Assembly: GCA_964019135.1 (NCBI GenBank)
Contig: OZ025255.1
Span: 3,348,001 to 3,412,000, forward strand
Source: Arenicola marina
Taxonomy: Eukaryota; Annelida; Polychaeta; Arenicolidae
DNA: 64,000 nt
Direction of reading: 5' to 3'
Below are positions 1-14,044 of this stretch, piece after piece. The notes under the pieces are model-generated. The model searched no databases and was not told the DNA's origin. It was given only the letters and a program-made list of their open reading frames with translations. Positions within the stretch are counted from its first letter, which is position 1; each line of letters starts with the position of its first letter. A program made the position numbers and the translations under genes.

Positions 1-3000
1 CTGACCACTGTCTGTGTCCGTAGGTGTGGCTGACCACTGTCTGTCCTCCTAGGTATGGCTGACCACAATCTGTGTCCCTAGGTATGGCTGACCACTGTCT
101 GTGTCCATAGGTGTGGCTGACCACTGTCTGTGTCCATAGGTGTGGCTGACCACTGTCTGTGTCCCTAGGTGTGGCTGACCACTGTCTGTGTCCCTAGGTG
201 TGGCTGACCACTGTCTGTGTCCCTAGGTGTGGCTGACCACTGTCTGTGTCCGTAGGTGTGGCTGACCACAGTCTGTGTCCCTAGGTATGGCTGACCACTG
301 TCTGTGTCCCTAGGTATGGCTGACCACTGTCTGTGTCCCTAGGTGTGGCTGACCATTGTCTGTGTCCCTAGGTATGGCTGACCACTGTCTGTGTCCCTAG
401 GTGTGGCTGACCACTGTCGGTGTCCGTAGGTGTGGCTGACCACAGTCTGTGTCCCTAGGTATGGCTGACCACTGTCTGTGTCCCTAGGTATGGCTGACCA
501 CTGTCTGTGTCCCTAGGTGTGGCTGACCACTGTCTGTGTCCCTAGGTATGGCTGACCACTGTCTGTGTCCCTAGGTATGGCTGACCACTGTCTGTGTCCC
601 TAGGTATGGCTGACCACTGTCTGTGTCCCTAGGTGTGGCTGACCACTGTCTGTGTCCGTAGGTGTGGCTGACCAGTCTGTGTCCCTATGTATGGCTGACC
701 ACTCTCTGTGTTCCTAAGTATGGCTGACCACTGTCTGTGTCCCTAGGTATGGCTGACCACTGTCTGTGTCCCTAGGTATGGCTGACCACTGTCTGTGTCC
801 CTAGGTATGGCTGACCACTGTCTGTGTCCCTAGGTATGGCTGACCACTGTCTGTGTCCCTAGGTGTGGCTGACCACTGTGTGTGTCCCTAAGTATGGCTG
901 ACCACTGTCTGTGTCCCTAGGTATGGCTGACCACTGTGTGTGTCCCTAGGTATGGCTGACCACTGTTTGTGTCTCTAGGTATGGCTGACCACTGTCTGTG
1001 TCCCTAGGTATGGCTGACTACTGTCTGTGTCCCTAGGTATGGCTGACCACTGTCTGTCCCTAGGTTTGGCTGACCACTGTGTGTGTCCCTAAGTATGGCT
1101 GACCAAAGTCTGTGTCCCTAGGTATGGCTGACCACTGTCTGTCCCCCTATGTATGGCTGACCACTCTGTGTCCCTAGGTATGGCTGACCACTGTCTGTCC
1201 CTAGGTATGGCTGACCACTGCCTGTGTCCCTGGGTATGGCTGACCACAGTCTGTGTCCCTTGGTATGGCTGACCACTGTCTGTGTCCCTAGGTATGGCTG
1301 ACCACTGTCTGTGTCCCTAGGTATGGCTGACCACTGTCTGTGTCCCTAGGTATGGCTGCCCACTATCTGTGTCCCTAGGTATGGCTGACCACTGTCTGTG
1401 TCCCTAGGTATGGCTGACTACTGTCTGTAGTTCTAGGTATGGCTGACCACTCTGTGTCCCTAGGTATGGCTGACCACTGTCTGTCCCTAGGTATGGCTGA
1501 CCACTCTCTGTGTTCCTAAGTATGGCTGACCACTGTCTGTGTCCCTAGGTATGGCTGACCACTGTCTGTGTCCCTAGGTGTGGCTGACCACTGTCTGTGT
1601 CCCTAGGTGTTGCTGACCACTGTCTGTGTCCCTAGGTGTGGCTGACCACTGTCTGTGTCCCTAGGTATGGCTGACCACTGTCTGTGTCCCTAGGTATGGC
1701 TGACCACTGTCTGTGTCTTCCTAGGTATGGCTGACCACAGTCTGTGTCCCTAGGTATGGCTGACCACTGTCTGTGTCACTAGGTATGGCTGACCACTGTC
1801 TGTGTCCCTAGGTATGGCTGACCACTGTCTGTGTCCCTAGGTATGGCTGACCACTGTCTGTGTCCCTAGGTGTGGCTGACCACTGTCTGTGTCCCTAGGT
1901 ATGGCTGACCACTGTCTGTGTCCCTAGGTGTGGCTGACCACAGTCTGTGTCCGTAGGTGTGGCTGACCACTGTCTGTGTCACTAGGTATGGCTGACCACT
2001 GTCTGTGTCCGTAGGTGTGGCTGACCACTGTCTGTCCTCCTAGGTATGGCTGACCACTGTCTGTGTCCCTAGGTATGGCTGACCACTGTCTGTGTCCATA
2101 GGTGTGGCTGACCACTGTCTGTGTCCCTAGGTGTGGCTGACCACTGTCTGTGTCCCTAGGTGTGGCTGACCACTGTCTGTGTCCCTAGGTGTGGCTGACC
2201 ACTGTCTGTGTCCCTAGGTGTGGCTGACCACTGTCTGTGTCCCTATGTATGGCTGACCACTGTCTGTGTCCCTAGGTATGGCTGACCACTGTCTGTGTCT
2301 TCCTAGGTATGGCTGACCACTGTCTGTGTCCCTAGGTGTGGCTGACCACTGTCTGTGTCCCTAGGTGTGGCTGACCACTGTCTGTGTCCCTAGGTGTGGC
2401 TGACCACTGTCTGTGTCCCTAGGTATGGCTGACCACTGTCTGTGTCCCTAGGTATGGCTGACCACTGTCTGTGTCCCTAGGTGTGGCTGACCACTGTGTG
2501 TGTCCCTAGGTATGGCTGACCACTGTCTGTGTTCCTAGGTGTGGCTGACCACTGTCTGTGTCCCTAGGTGTGGCTGACCACAGTCTGTGTCCCTAGGTAT
2601 GGCTGACCACTGTCTGTGTCCCTAGGTGTGGCTGACCACTGTCTGTGTCCCTAGGTATGGCTGACCGCAATATGTGTCCCTAGGTATGGCTGACCACAGT
2701 CTGTGTCCCTAGGTGTGGCTGACCACTGTATGTGTCCCGAGGTGTGGCTGACCACTGTCTGTGTTCCTAGGTATGGCTGACCACTGTCTTTGTCCCCAGG
2801 TATGGCTGACGACTGTCTGTCCCTAGGTATGAATGACCACTGTCTGTCCCTAGGTATGGCTGACCACTCTCTGTGTCCCTAAGTATGGCTGACCACTGTC
2901 TGTCCCTAGGTATGGCTGACCACTGTCTGTCCCTAGGTATGGCTGACCACTGTCTGTTCCTAGGTATGGCTGACCACTGTCTGTCCCTAGGTATGGCTGA

Positions 3001-6000
3001 CCACTGTCTGTCCCTAGGTATGGCTGACCACTGTGTCCCTAGGTATGGCTGACCACTGTCTGTCCCTAGGTATGGCTGACCACTGTCTGTCCCTAGGTGT
3101 GGCTGACCACAGTCTGTGTCCCTAGGTATGGCTGACCACTGTCTGTGTCCCTAGGTGTGGCTGACCACTGTCTGTGTCCCTAGGTGTGGCTGACCACTGT
3201 CTGTGTCCCTAGGTGTGGCTGACCACTGTCTGTGTCCGTAGGTGTGGCTGACCACAGTCTGTGTCCCTAGGTATGGCTGACCACTGTCTGTGTCCCTAGG
3301 TATGGCTGACCACTGTCTGTGTCCCTAGGTGTGGCTGACCACTGTCTGTGTCCCTAGGTATGGCTGACCACTGTCTGTGTCCCTAGGTGTGGCTGACCAC
3401 TGTCTGTGTCCGTAGGTGTGGCTGACCACAGTCTGTGTCCCTAGGTATGGCTGACCACTGTCTGTGTCCCTAGGTATGGCTGACCACTGTCTGTGTCCCT
3501 AGGTGTGGCTGACCACTGTCTGTGTCCCTAGGTATGGCTGACCACTGTCTGTGTCCCTAGGTGTGGCTGACCACTGTCTGTGTCCCTAGGTATGGCTGAC
3601 CACTGTCTGTGTCCCTAGGTGTGGCTGACCACTGTCTGTGTCCGTAGGTGTGGCTGACCACAGTCTGTGTCCCTAGGTATGGCTGACCACTGTCTGTGTC
3701 CCTAGGTATGGCTGACCACTGTCTGTGTCCCTAGGTGTGGCTGACCACTGTGTGTGTCCCTAGGTATGGCTGACCACTGTCTGTGTCCCTAGGTATGGCT
3801 GACCACTGTCTGTGTCCGTAGGTGTGGCTGACCACAGTCTGTGTCCCTAGGTATGGCTGACCACTGTCTGTGTCCCTAGGTATGGCTGACCACTGTCTGT
3901 GTCCCTAGGTATGGCTGACCACTGTCTGTGTCCCTAGGTATGGCTGACCACTGTCTGTGTCCCTAGGTGTGGCTGACCACTGTCTGTGTCCGTAGGTGTG
4001 GCTGACCACAGTCTGTGTCCCTATGTATGGCTGACCACTCTCTGTGTTCCTAAGTATGGCTGACCACTGTCTGTGTCCCTAGGTATGGCTGACCACTGTC
4101 TGTGTCCCTAGGTATGGCTGACCACTGTCTGTGTCTCTAGGTATGGCTGACCACTGTCTGTGTCCCTAGGTGTGGCTGACCACAGTCTGTGTCCCTAGGT
4201 ATGGCTGACCACTGTCTGTCCTCCTAGGTATGGCTGACCACAGTCTGTGTCCCTAGGTATGGCTGACCACTGTCTGTGTCCCTAGGTATGGCTGACCACA
4301 GTCTGTGTCCGTAGGTGTGGCTGACCACTGTCTGTCCTCCTAGGTATGGCTGACCACAGTCTGTGTCCCTAGGTATGGCTGACCACTGTCTGTGTCCGTA
4401 GGTGTGGCTGACCACTGTCTGTCCTCCTAGGTATGGCTGACCACAATCTGTGTCCCTAGGTATGGCTGACCACTGTCTGTGTCCATAGGTGTGGCTGACC
4501 ACTGTCTGTGTCCATAGGTGTGGCTGACCACTGTCTGTGTCCCTAGGTGTGGCTGACCACTGTCTGTGTCCCTAGGTGTGGCTGACCACTGTCTGTGTCC
4601 CTAGGTGTGGCTGACCACTGTCTGTGTCCGTAGGTGTGGCTGACCACAGTCTGTGTCCCTAGGTATGGCTGACCACTGTCTGTGTCCCTAGGTATGGCTG
4701 ACCACTGTCTGTGTCCCTAGGTGTGGCTGACCACTGTCTGTGTCCATAGGTGTGGCTGACCACTGTCTGTGTCCCTAGGTGTGGCTGACCACTGTCTGTG
4801 TCCGTAGGTGTGGCTGACCACAGTCTGTGTCCCTAGGTATGGCTGACCACTGTCTGTGTCCCTAGGTATGGCTGACCACTGTCTGTGTCCCTAGGTGTGG
4901 CTGACCACTGTGTGTGTCCCTAGGTATGGCTGACCACTGTCTGTGTCCCTAGGTATGGCTGACCACTGTCTGTGTCCCTAGGTATGGCTGACCACTGTCT
5001 GTGTCCCTAGGTGTGGCTGACCACTGTCTGTGTCCGTAGGTGTGGCTGACCACTGTCTGTGTCCCTAGGTATGGCTGACCACTGTCTGTGTCCCTAGGTG
5101 TGGCTGACCACTGTCTGTGTCCGTAGGTGTGGCTGACCACAGTCTGTGTCCCTAGGTATGGCTGACCACTGTCTGTCCTCCTAGGTATGGCTGACCACAG
5201 TCTGTGTCCCTAGGTATGGCTGACCACTGTCTGTGTCCCTAGGTATGGCTGACCACAGTCTGTGTCCGTAGGTGTGGCTGACCACTGTCTGTCCTCCTAG
5301 GTATGGCTGACCACAGTCTGTGTCCCTAGGTATGGCTGACCACTGTCTGTGTCCGTAGGTGTGGCTGACCACTGTCTGTCCTCCTAGGTATGGCTGACCA
5401 CAATCTGTGTCCCTAGGTATGGCTGACCACTGTCTGTGTCCATAGGTGTGGCTGACCACTGTCTGTGTCCATAGGTGTGGCTGACCACTGTCTGTGTCCC
5501 TAGGTGTGGCTGACCACTGTCTGTGTCCCTAGGTGTGGCTGACCACTGTCTGTGTCCCTAGGTGTGGCTGACCACTGTCTGTGTCCGTAGGTGTGGCTGA
5601 CCACAGTCTGTGTCCCTAGGTATGGCTGACCACTGTCTGTGTCCCTAGGTATGGCTGACCACTGTCTGTGTCCCTAGGTGTGGCTGACCATTGTCTGTGT
5701 CCCTAGGTATGGCTGACCACTGTCTGTGTCCCTAGGTGTGGCTGACCACTGTCGGTGTCCGTAGGTGTGGCTGACCACAGTCTGTGTCCCTAGGTATGGC
5801 TGACCACTGTCTGTGTCCCTAGGTATGGCTGACCACTGTCTGTGTCCCTAGGTGTGGCTGACCACTGTCTGTGTCCCTAGGTATGGCTGACCACTGTCTG
5901 TGTCCCTAGGTATGGCTGACCACTGTCTGTGTCCCTAGGTATGGCTGACCACTGTCTGTGTCCCTAGGTGTGGCTGACCACTGTCTGTGTCCGTAGGTGT

Positions 6001-9000
6001 GGCTGACCAGTCTGTGTCCCTATGTATGGCTGACCACTCTCTGTGTTCCTAAGTATGGCTGACCACTGTCTGTGTCCCTAGGTATGGCTGACCACTGTCT
6101 GTGTCCCTAGGTATGGCTGACCACTGTCTGTGTCCCTAGGTATGGCTGACCACTGTCTGTGTCCCTAGGTATGGCTGACCACTGTCTGTGTCCCTAGGTG
6201 TGGCTGACCACTGTGTGTGTCCCTAAGTATGGCTGACCACTGTCTGTGTCCCTAGGTATGGCTGACCACTGTGTGTGTCCCTAGGTATGGCTGACCACTG
6301 TTTGTGTCTCTAGGTATGGCTGACCACTGTCTGTGTCCCTAGGTATGGCTGACTACTGTCTGTGTCCCTAGGTATGGCTGACCACTGTCTGTCCCTAGGT
6401 TTGGCTGACCACTGTGTGTGTCCCTAAGTATGGCTGACCAAAGTCTGTGTCCCTAGGTATGGCTGACCACTGTCTGTCCCCCTATGTATGGCTGACCACT
6501 CTGTGTCCCTAGGTATGGCTGACCACTGTCTGTCCCTAGGTATGGCTGACCACTGCCTGTGTCCCTGGGTATGGCTGACCACAGTCTGTGTCCCTTGGTA
6601 TGGCTGACCACTGTCTGTGTCCCTAGGTATGGCTGACCACTGTCTGTGTCCCTAGGTATGGCTGACCACTGTCTGTGTCCCTAGGTATGGCTGCCCACTA
6701 TCTGTGTCCCTAGGTATGGCTGACCACTGTCTGTGTCCCTAGGTATGGCTGACTACTGTCTGTGTCCCTAGGTATGGCTGACTACTGTCTGTAGTTCTAG
6801 GTATGGCTGACCACTCTGTGTCCCTAGGTATGGCTGACCACTGTCTGTCCCTAGGTATGGCTGACCACTCTCTGTGTTCCTAAGTATGGCTGACCACTGT
6901 CTGTGTCCCTAGGTATGGCTGACTACTGCCTGTGTCCCTAGGTATGGCTGACCACTGTCTGTGTCTTCCTAGGTGTGGCTGACCACTGTCTGTGTCCCTA
7001 GGTATGGCTGAGCACTGTCTGTCCCTAGGTATGGCTGACCACAGTCTGTGTCCCTAGGTATGGCTGACCACTGTCTGTGTCCCTAGGTGTGGCTGACCAC
7101 TGTCTGTGTCCCTAGGTGTTGCTGACCACTGTCTGTGTCCCTAGGTGTGGCTGACCACTGTCTGTGTCCCTAGGTATGGCTGACCACTGTCTGTGTCCCT
7201 AGGTATGGCTGACCACTGTCTGTGTCTTCCTAGGTATGGCTGACCACAGTCTGTGTCCCTAGGTATGGCTGACCACTGTCTGTGTCCCTAGGTGTGGCTG
7301 ACCACTGTCTGTGTCCCTAGGTGTGGCTGACCACTGTCTGTGTCCCTAGGTGTGGCTGACCACTGTCTGTGTCCCTATGTATGGCTGACCACTGTCTGTG
7401 TCCCTAGGTATGGCTGACCACTGTCTGTGTCTTCCTAGGTATGGCTGACCACTGTCTGTGTCCCTAGGTGTGGCTGACCACTGTCTGTGTCCCTAGGTGT
7501 GGCTGACCACTGTCTGTGTCCCTAGGTGTGGCTGACCACTGTCTGTGTCCCTAGGTATGGCTGACCACTGTCTGTGTCCCTAGGTATGGCTGACCACTGT
7601 CTGTGTCCCTAGGTGTGGCTGACCACTGTGTGTGTCCCTAGGTATGGCTGACCACTGTCTGTGTTCCTAGGTGTGGCTGACCACTGTCTGTGTCCCTAGG
7701 TGTGGCTGACCACAGTCTGTGTCCCTAGGTATGGCTGACCACTGTCTGTGTCCCTAGGTGTGGCTGACCACTGTCTGTGTCCCTAGGTATGGCTGACCGC
7801 AATATGTGTCCCTAGGTATGGCTGACCACAGTCTGTGTCCCTAGGTGTGGCTGACCACTGTATGTGTCCCGAGGTGTGGCTGACCACTGTCTGTGTTCCT
7901 AGGTATGGCTGACCACTGTCTTTGTCCCCAGGTATGGCTGACGACTGTCTGTCCCTAGGTATGAATGACCACTGTCTGTCCCTAGGTATGGCTGACCACT
8001 CTCTGTGTCCCTAAGTATGGCTGACCACTGTCTGTCCCTAGGTATGGCTGACCACTGTCTGTCCCTAGGTATGGCTGACCACTGTCTGTTCCTAGGTATG
8101 GCTGACCACTGTCTGTCCCTAGGTATGGCTGACCACTGTCTGTCCCTAGGTATGGCTGACCACTGTGTCCCTAGGTATGGCTGACCACTGTCTGTCCCTA
8201 GGTATGGCTGACCACTGTCTGTCCCTAGGTGTGGCTGACCACAGTCTGTGTCCCTAGGTATGGCTGACCACTGTCTGTGTCCCTAGGTGTGGCTGACCAC
8301 TGTCTGTGTCCCTAGGTGTGGCTGACCACTGTCTGTGTCCCTAGGTGTGGCTGACCACTGTCTGTGTCCGTAGGTGTGGCTGACCACAGTCTGTGTCCCT
8401 AGGTATGGCTGACCACTGTCTGTGTCCCTAGGTATGGCTGACCACTGTCTGTGTCCCTAGGTGTGGCTGACCACTGTCTGTGTCCCTAGGTATGGCTGAC
8501 CACTGTCTGTGTCCCTAGGTGTGGCTGACCACTGTCTGTGTCCGTAGGTGTGGCTGACCACAGTCTGTGTCCCTAGGTATGGCTGACCACTGTCTGTGTC
8601 CCTAGGTATGGCTGACCACTGTCTGTGTCCCTAGGTGTGGCTGACCACTGTGTGTGTCCCTAGGTATGGCTGACCACTGTCTGTGTCCCTAGGTATGGCT
8701 GACCACTGTCTGTGTCCGTAGGTGTGGCTGACCACAGTCTGTGTCCCTAGGTATGGCTGACCACTGTCTGTGTCCCTAGGTATGGCTGACCACTGTCTGT
8801 GTCCCTAGGTATGGCTGACCACTGTCTGTGTCCCTAGGTATGGCTGACCACTGTCTGTGTCCCTAGGTGTGGCTGACCACTGTCTGTGTCCGTAGGTGTG
8901 GCTGACCACAGTCTGTGTCCCTATGTATGGCTGACCACTCTCTGTGTTCCTAAGTATGGCTGACCACTGTCTGTGTCCCTAGGTATGGCTGACCACTGTC

Positions 9001-12000
9001 TGTGTCCCTAGGTATGGCTGACCACTGTCTGTGTCTCTAGGTATGGCTGACCACTGTCTGTGTCCCTAGGTGTGGCTGACCACAGTCTGTGTCCCTAGGT
9101 ATGGCTGACCACTGTCTGTCCTCCTAGGTATGGCTGACCACAGTCTGTGTCCCTAGGTATGGCTGACCACTGTCTGTGTCCCTAGGTATGGCTGACCACA
9201 GTCTGTGTCCGTAGGTGTGGCTGACCACTGTCTGTCCTCCTAGGTATGGCTGACCACAGTCTGTGTCCCTAGGTATGGCTGACCACTGTCTGTGTCCGTA
9301 GGTGTGGCTGACCACTGTCTGTCCTCCTAGGTATGGCTGACCACAATCTGTGTCCCTAGGTATGGCTGACCACTGTCTGTGTCCATAGGTGTGGCTGACC
9401 ACTGTCTGTGTCCATAGGTGTGGCTGACCACTGTCTGTGTCCCTAGGTGTGGCTGACCACTGTCTGTGTCCCTAGGTGTGGCTGACCACTGTCTGTGTCC
9501 CTAGGTGTGGCTGACCACTGTCTGTGTCCGTAGGTGTGGCTGACCACAGTCTGTGTCCCTAGGTATGGCTGACCACTGTCTGTGTCCCTAGGTATGGCTG
9601 ACCACTGTCTGTGTCCCTAGGTGTGGCTGACCACTGTCTGTGTCCCTAGGTATGGCTGACCACTGTCTGTGTCCCTAGGTGTGGCTGACCACTGTCTGTG
9701 TCCGTAGGTGTGGCTGACCACAGTCTGTGTCCCTAGGTATGGCTGACCACTGTCTGTGTCCCTAGGTATGGCTGACCACTGTCTGTGTCCCTAGGTGTGG
9801 CTGACCACTGTGTGTGTCCCTAGGTATGGCTGACCACTGTCTGTGTCCCTAGGTATGGCTGACCACTGTCTGTGTCCCTAGGTATGGCTGACCACTGTCT
9901 GTGTCCCTAGGTGTGGCTGACCACTGTCTGTGTCCGTAGGTGTGGCTGACCACTGTCTGTGTCCCTAGGTATGGCTGACCACTGTCTGTGTCCCTAGGTG
10001 TGGCTGACCACTGTCTGTGTCCGTAGGTGTGGCTGACCACAGTCTGTGTCCCTAGGTATGGCTGACCACTGTCTGTCCTCCTAGGTATGGCTGACCACAG
10101 TCTGTGTCCCTAGGTATGGCTGACCACTGTCTGTGTCCCTAGGTATGGCTGACCACAGTCTGTGTCCGTAGGTGTGGCTGACCACTGTCTGTCCTCCTAG
10201 GTATGGCTGACCACAGTCTGTGTCCCTAGGTATGGCTGACCACTGTCTGTGTCCGTAGGTGTGGCTGACCACTGTCTGTCCTCCTAGGTATGGCTGACCA
10301 CAATCTGTGTCCCTAGGTATGGCTGACCACTGTCTGTGTCCATAGGTGTGGCTGACCACTGTCTGTGTCCATAGGTGTGGCTGACCACTGTCTGTGTCCC
10401 TAGGTGTGGCTGACCACTGTCTGTGTCCCTAGGTGTGGCTGACCACTGTCTGTGTCCCTAGGTGTGGCTGACCACTGTCTGTGTCCGTAGGTGTGGCTGA
10501 CCACAGTCTGTGTCCCTAGGTATGGCTGACCACTGTCTGTGTCCCTAGGTATGGCTGACCACTGTCTGTGTCCCTAGGTGTGGCTGACCACTGTCTGTGT
10601 CCCTAGGTATGGCTGACCACTGTCTGTGTCCCTAGGTGTGGCTGACCACTGTCGGTGTCCGTAGGTGTGGCTGACCACAGTCTGTGTCCCTAGGTATGGC
10701 TGACCACTGTCTGTGTCCCTAGGTATGGCTGACCACTGTCTGTGTCCCTAGGTGTGGCTGACCACTGTCTGTGTCCCTAGGTATGGCTGACCACTGTCTG
10801 TGTCCCTAGGTATGGCTGACCACTGTCTGTGTCCCTAGGTATGGCTGACCACTGTCTGTGTCCCTAGGTGTGGCTGACCACTGTCTGTGTCCGTAGGTGT
10901 GGCTGACCACAGTCTGTGTCCCTATGTATGGCTGACCACTCTCTGTGTTCCTAAGTATGGCTGACCACTGTCTGTGTCCCTAGGTATGGCTGACCACTGT
11001 CTGTGTCCCTAGGTATGGCTGACCACTGTCTGTGTCCCTAGGTATGGCTGACCACTGTCTGTGTCCCTAGGTATGGCTGACCACTGTCTGTGTCCCTAGG
11101 TGTGGCTGACCACTGTGTGTGTCCCTAAGTATGGCTGACCACTGTCTGTGTCCCTAGGTATGGCTGACCACTGTGTGTGTCCCTAGGTATGGCTGACCAC
11201 TGTTTGTGTCTCTAGGTATGGCTGACCACTGTCTGTGTCCCTAGGTATGGCTGACTACTGTCTGTGTCCCTAGGTATGGCTGACCACTGTCTGTCCCTAG
11301 GTTTGGCTGACCACTGTGTGTGTCCCTAAGTATGGCTGACCAAAGTCTGTGTCCCTAGGTATGGCTGACCACTGTCTGTCCCCCTATGTATGGCTGACCA
11401 CTCTGTGTCCCTAGGTATGGCTGACCACTGTCTGTCCCTAGGTATGGCTGACCACTGCCTGTGTCCCTGGGTATGGCTGACCACAGTCTGTGTCCCTTGG
11501 TATGGCTGACCACTGTCTGTGTCCCTAGGTATGGCTGACCACTGTCTGTGTCCCTAGGTATGGCTGACCACTGTCTGTGTCCCTAGGTATGGCTGCCCAC
11601 TATCTGTGTCCCTAGGTATGGCTGACCACTGTCTGTGTCCCTAGGTATGGCTGACTACTGTCTGTGTCCCTAGGTATGGCTGACTACTGTCTGTAGTTCT
11701 AGGTATGGCTGACCACTCTGTGTCCCTAGGTATGGCTGACCACTGTCTGTCCCTAGGTATGGCTGACCACTCTCTGTGTTCCTAAGTATGGCTGACCACT
11801 GTCTGTGTCCCTAGGTATGGCTGACTACTGCCTGTGTCCCTAGGTATGGCTGACCACTGTCTGTGTCTTCCTAGGTATGGCTGACCACAGTCTGTGTCCC
11901 TAGGTATGGCTGACCACTGTCTGTGTCCCTAGGTGTGGCTGACCACTGTCTGTGTCCCTAGGTGTTGCTGACCACTGTCTGTGTCCCTAGGTGTGGCTGA

Positions 12001-13886
12001 CCACTGTCTGTGTCCCTAGGTATGGCTGACCACTGTCTGTGTCCCTAGGTATGGCTGACCACTGTCTGTGTCTTCCTAGGTATGGCTGACCACAGTCTGT
12101 GTCCCTAGGTATGGCTGACCACTGTCTGTGTCCCTAGGTGTGGCTGACCACTGTCTGTGTCCCTAGGTGTGGCTGACCACTGTCTGTGTCCCTAGGTGTG
12201 GCTGACCACTGTCTGTGTCCCTATGTATGGCTGACCACTGTCTGTGTCCCTAGGTATGGCTGACCACTGTCTGTGTCTTCCTAGGTATGGCTGACCACTG
12301 TCTGTGTCCCTAGGTGTGGCTGACCACTGTCTGTGTCCCTAGGTGTGGCTGACCACTGTCTGTGTCCCTAGGTGTGGCTGACCACTGTCTGTGTCCCTAG
12401 GTATGGCTGACCACTGTCTGTGTCCCTAGGTATGGCTGACCACTGTCTGTGTCCCTAGGTGTGGCTGACCACTGTGTGTGTCCCTAGGTATGGCTGACCA
12501 CTGTCTGTGTTCCTAGGTGTGGCTGACCACTGTCTGTGTCCCTAGGTGTGGCTGACCACAGTCTGTGTCCCTAGGTATGGCTGACCACTGTCTGTGTCCC
12601 TAGGTGTGGCTGACCACTGTCTGTGTCCCTAGGTATGGCTGACCGCAATATGTGTCCCTAGGTATGGCTGACCACAGTCTGTGTCCCTAGGTGTGGCTGA
12701 CCACTGTATGTGTCCCGAGGTGTGGCTGACCACTGTCTGTGTTCCTAGGTATGGCTGACCACTGTCTTTGTCCCCAGGTATGGCTGACGACTGTCTGTCC
12801 CTAGGTATGAATGACCACTGTCTGTCCCTAGGTATGGCTGACCACTCTCTGTGTCCCTAAGTATGGCTGACCACTGTCTGTCCCTAGGTATGGCTGACCA
12901 CTGTCTGTCCCTAGGTATGGCTGACCACTGTCTGTTCCTAGGTATGGCTGACCACTGTCTGTCCCTAGGTATGGCTGACCACTGTCTGTCCCTAGGTATG
13001 GCTGACCACTGTGTCCCTAGGTATGGCTGACCACTGTCTGTCCCTAGGTATGGCTGACCACTGTCTGTCCCTAGGTGTGGCTGACCACAGTCTGTGTCCC
13101 TAGGTATGGCTGACCACTGTCTGTGTCCCTAGGTATGGCTGACCACTGTCTGTGTCCCTAGGTATGGCTGGCCACTGTCTGTTCCTAGGTATGGCTGACC
13201 ACTGTCTGTCCCTAGGTATGGCTGACCACTGTCTGTCCCTGGGTATGGCTGACCACTGTCTGTCCCTAGGTGTGGCTGACCACAGTCTGTGTCCCTAGGT
13301 ATGGCTGACCACTGTCTGTGCCCCTAGGTATGGCTGACCACTGTCTGTGTCCCTAGGTATGGCTGACCACTGTCTGTGTCCCTAGGTATGGCTGACCGCA
13401 GTCTGTGTCCCTAGGTATGGCTGACCACTGTATGTGTCCGTAGGTATGGCTGGCCACTGTCTGTGTCCCTAGGTATGGCTGACCACAGTCTGTGTCCCTA
13501 GGTATGGCTGACCACTGTATGTGTCCGTAGGTATGGCTGACCACTGTCTGTGTCCCTAGGTATGGCTGACCACAGTCTGTGTCCCTAGGTATGGCTGACC
13601 ACTGTATGTGTCCCTAGGTATGGCTGACCACTGTCTGTGTCCCTAGGTATGGCTGACCACTGTCTGTGTCCCTAGGTATGGCTGACCACTGTCTGTGTGT
13701 CCCTAGTTATGGCTGACCACTGTCTGTGTGTCCCTAGGTATGGCTGCCCACAATCTGTGTCCCTAGGTATGGCTGACCACTGTCTGTGTCCCTAGGTATG
13801 GCTGACCACTGTCTGTGTCTTTAGGTATGGCTGACCACTGTCTGTGTGTCCCTAGGTATGGCTGACCTCTGTCTGTGTGTCCCCAG
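1..13886. repeat. 29-bp minisatellite array (A), about 475 copies, ending in a real splice acceptor
   Basis: The consensus unit is 29 bp and contains ctgaccactgtctgtgtccc followed by taggtatgg or taggtgtgg. Variants include 25-bp units lacking tgtg and units with cctcctag. The array starts before the window. Each unit has a weak pyrimidine-rich stretch, then TAG, then GTATGG, so it looks like a 3' splice site followed immediately by a donor-like GT. The last unit changes to gtgtgtccccag and runs straight into the exon at 13887. Large blocks recur with an offset of 4900 bp (for example 4224 and 9124; 5181 and 10081), so there is a higher-order structure. Short open frames on the minus strand are only translated repeat. 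Confidence 0.97.
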
Positions 13887-14026
13887 GTATGGCAGATGAC
13901 TTCGAGGATGACGGGGGCTTCCAGGAGGATGATGAGGAGGGGTTCAGTGACAGAGGCAATGAGTCTAACTACTTCCGTCACGAGCCCAGTGCTGGACTGG
14001 CGTCAGGCGGACACACTAACAGAAAG
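13887..14026 (+). CDS. Exon of unrecognised acidic/basic protein gene (gene 1), possible start-codon exon
   Basis: The acceptor is gtgtgtccccag at 13875-13886 and the donor is AAG/GTAGGT at 14027. The open frame ATG at 13889-13891 gives 46 codons, rich in Asp/Glu (MADDFEDDGGFQEDDEEGF) and ending in HTNRK, and stops exactly on a codon boundary (phase 0). The exon could contain the initiator ATG, with a 5'UTR exon upstream of the window. It could equally be internal, because the two bases before the ATG would complete a codon. The next exons at 21401 and 23890 continue in frame without a stop. I do not recognise the protein. Composition breaks sharply from the flanking arrays: there is no periodicity here, which supports an exon. 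Both flanking introns consist largely of minisatellite. Confidence 0.75.
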
Positions 14027-14044
14027 GTAGGTGTGCCCTCCCCC

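Noticed and set aside
1..13886. CRISPR-like array
   Set aside because: Units are directly adjacent with no unique spacers, and the context is an intron of a eukaryotic gene.
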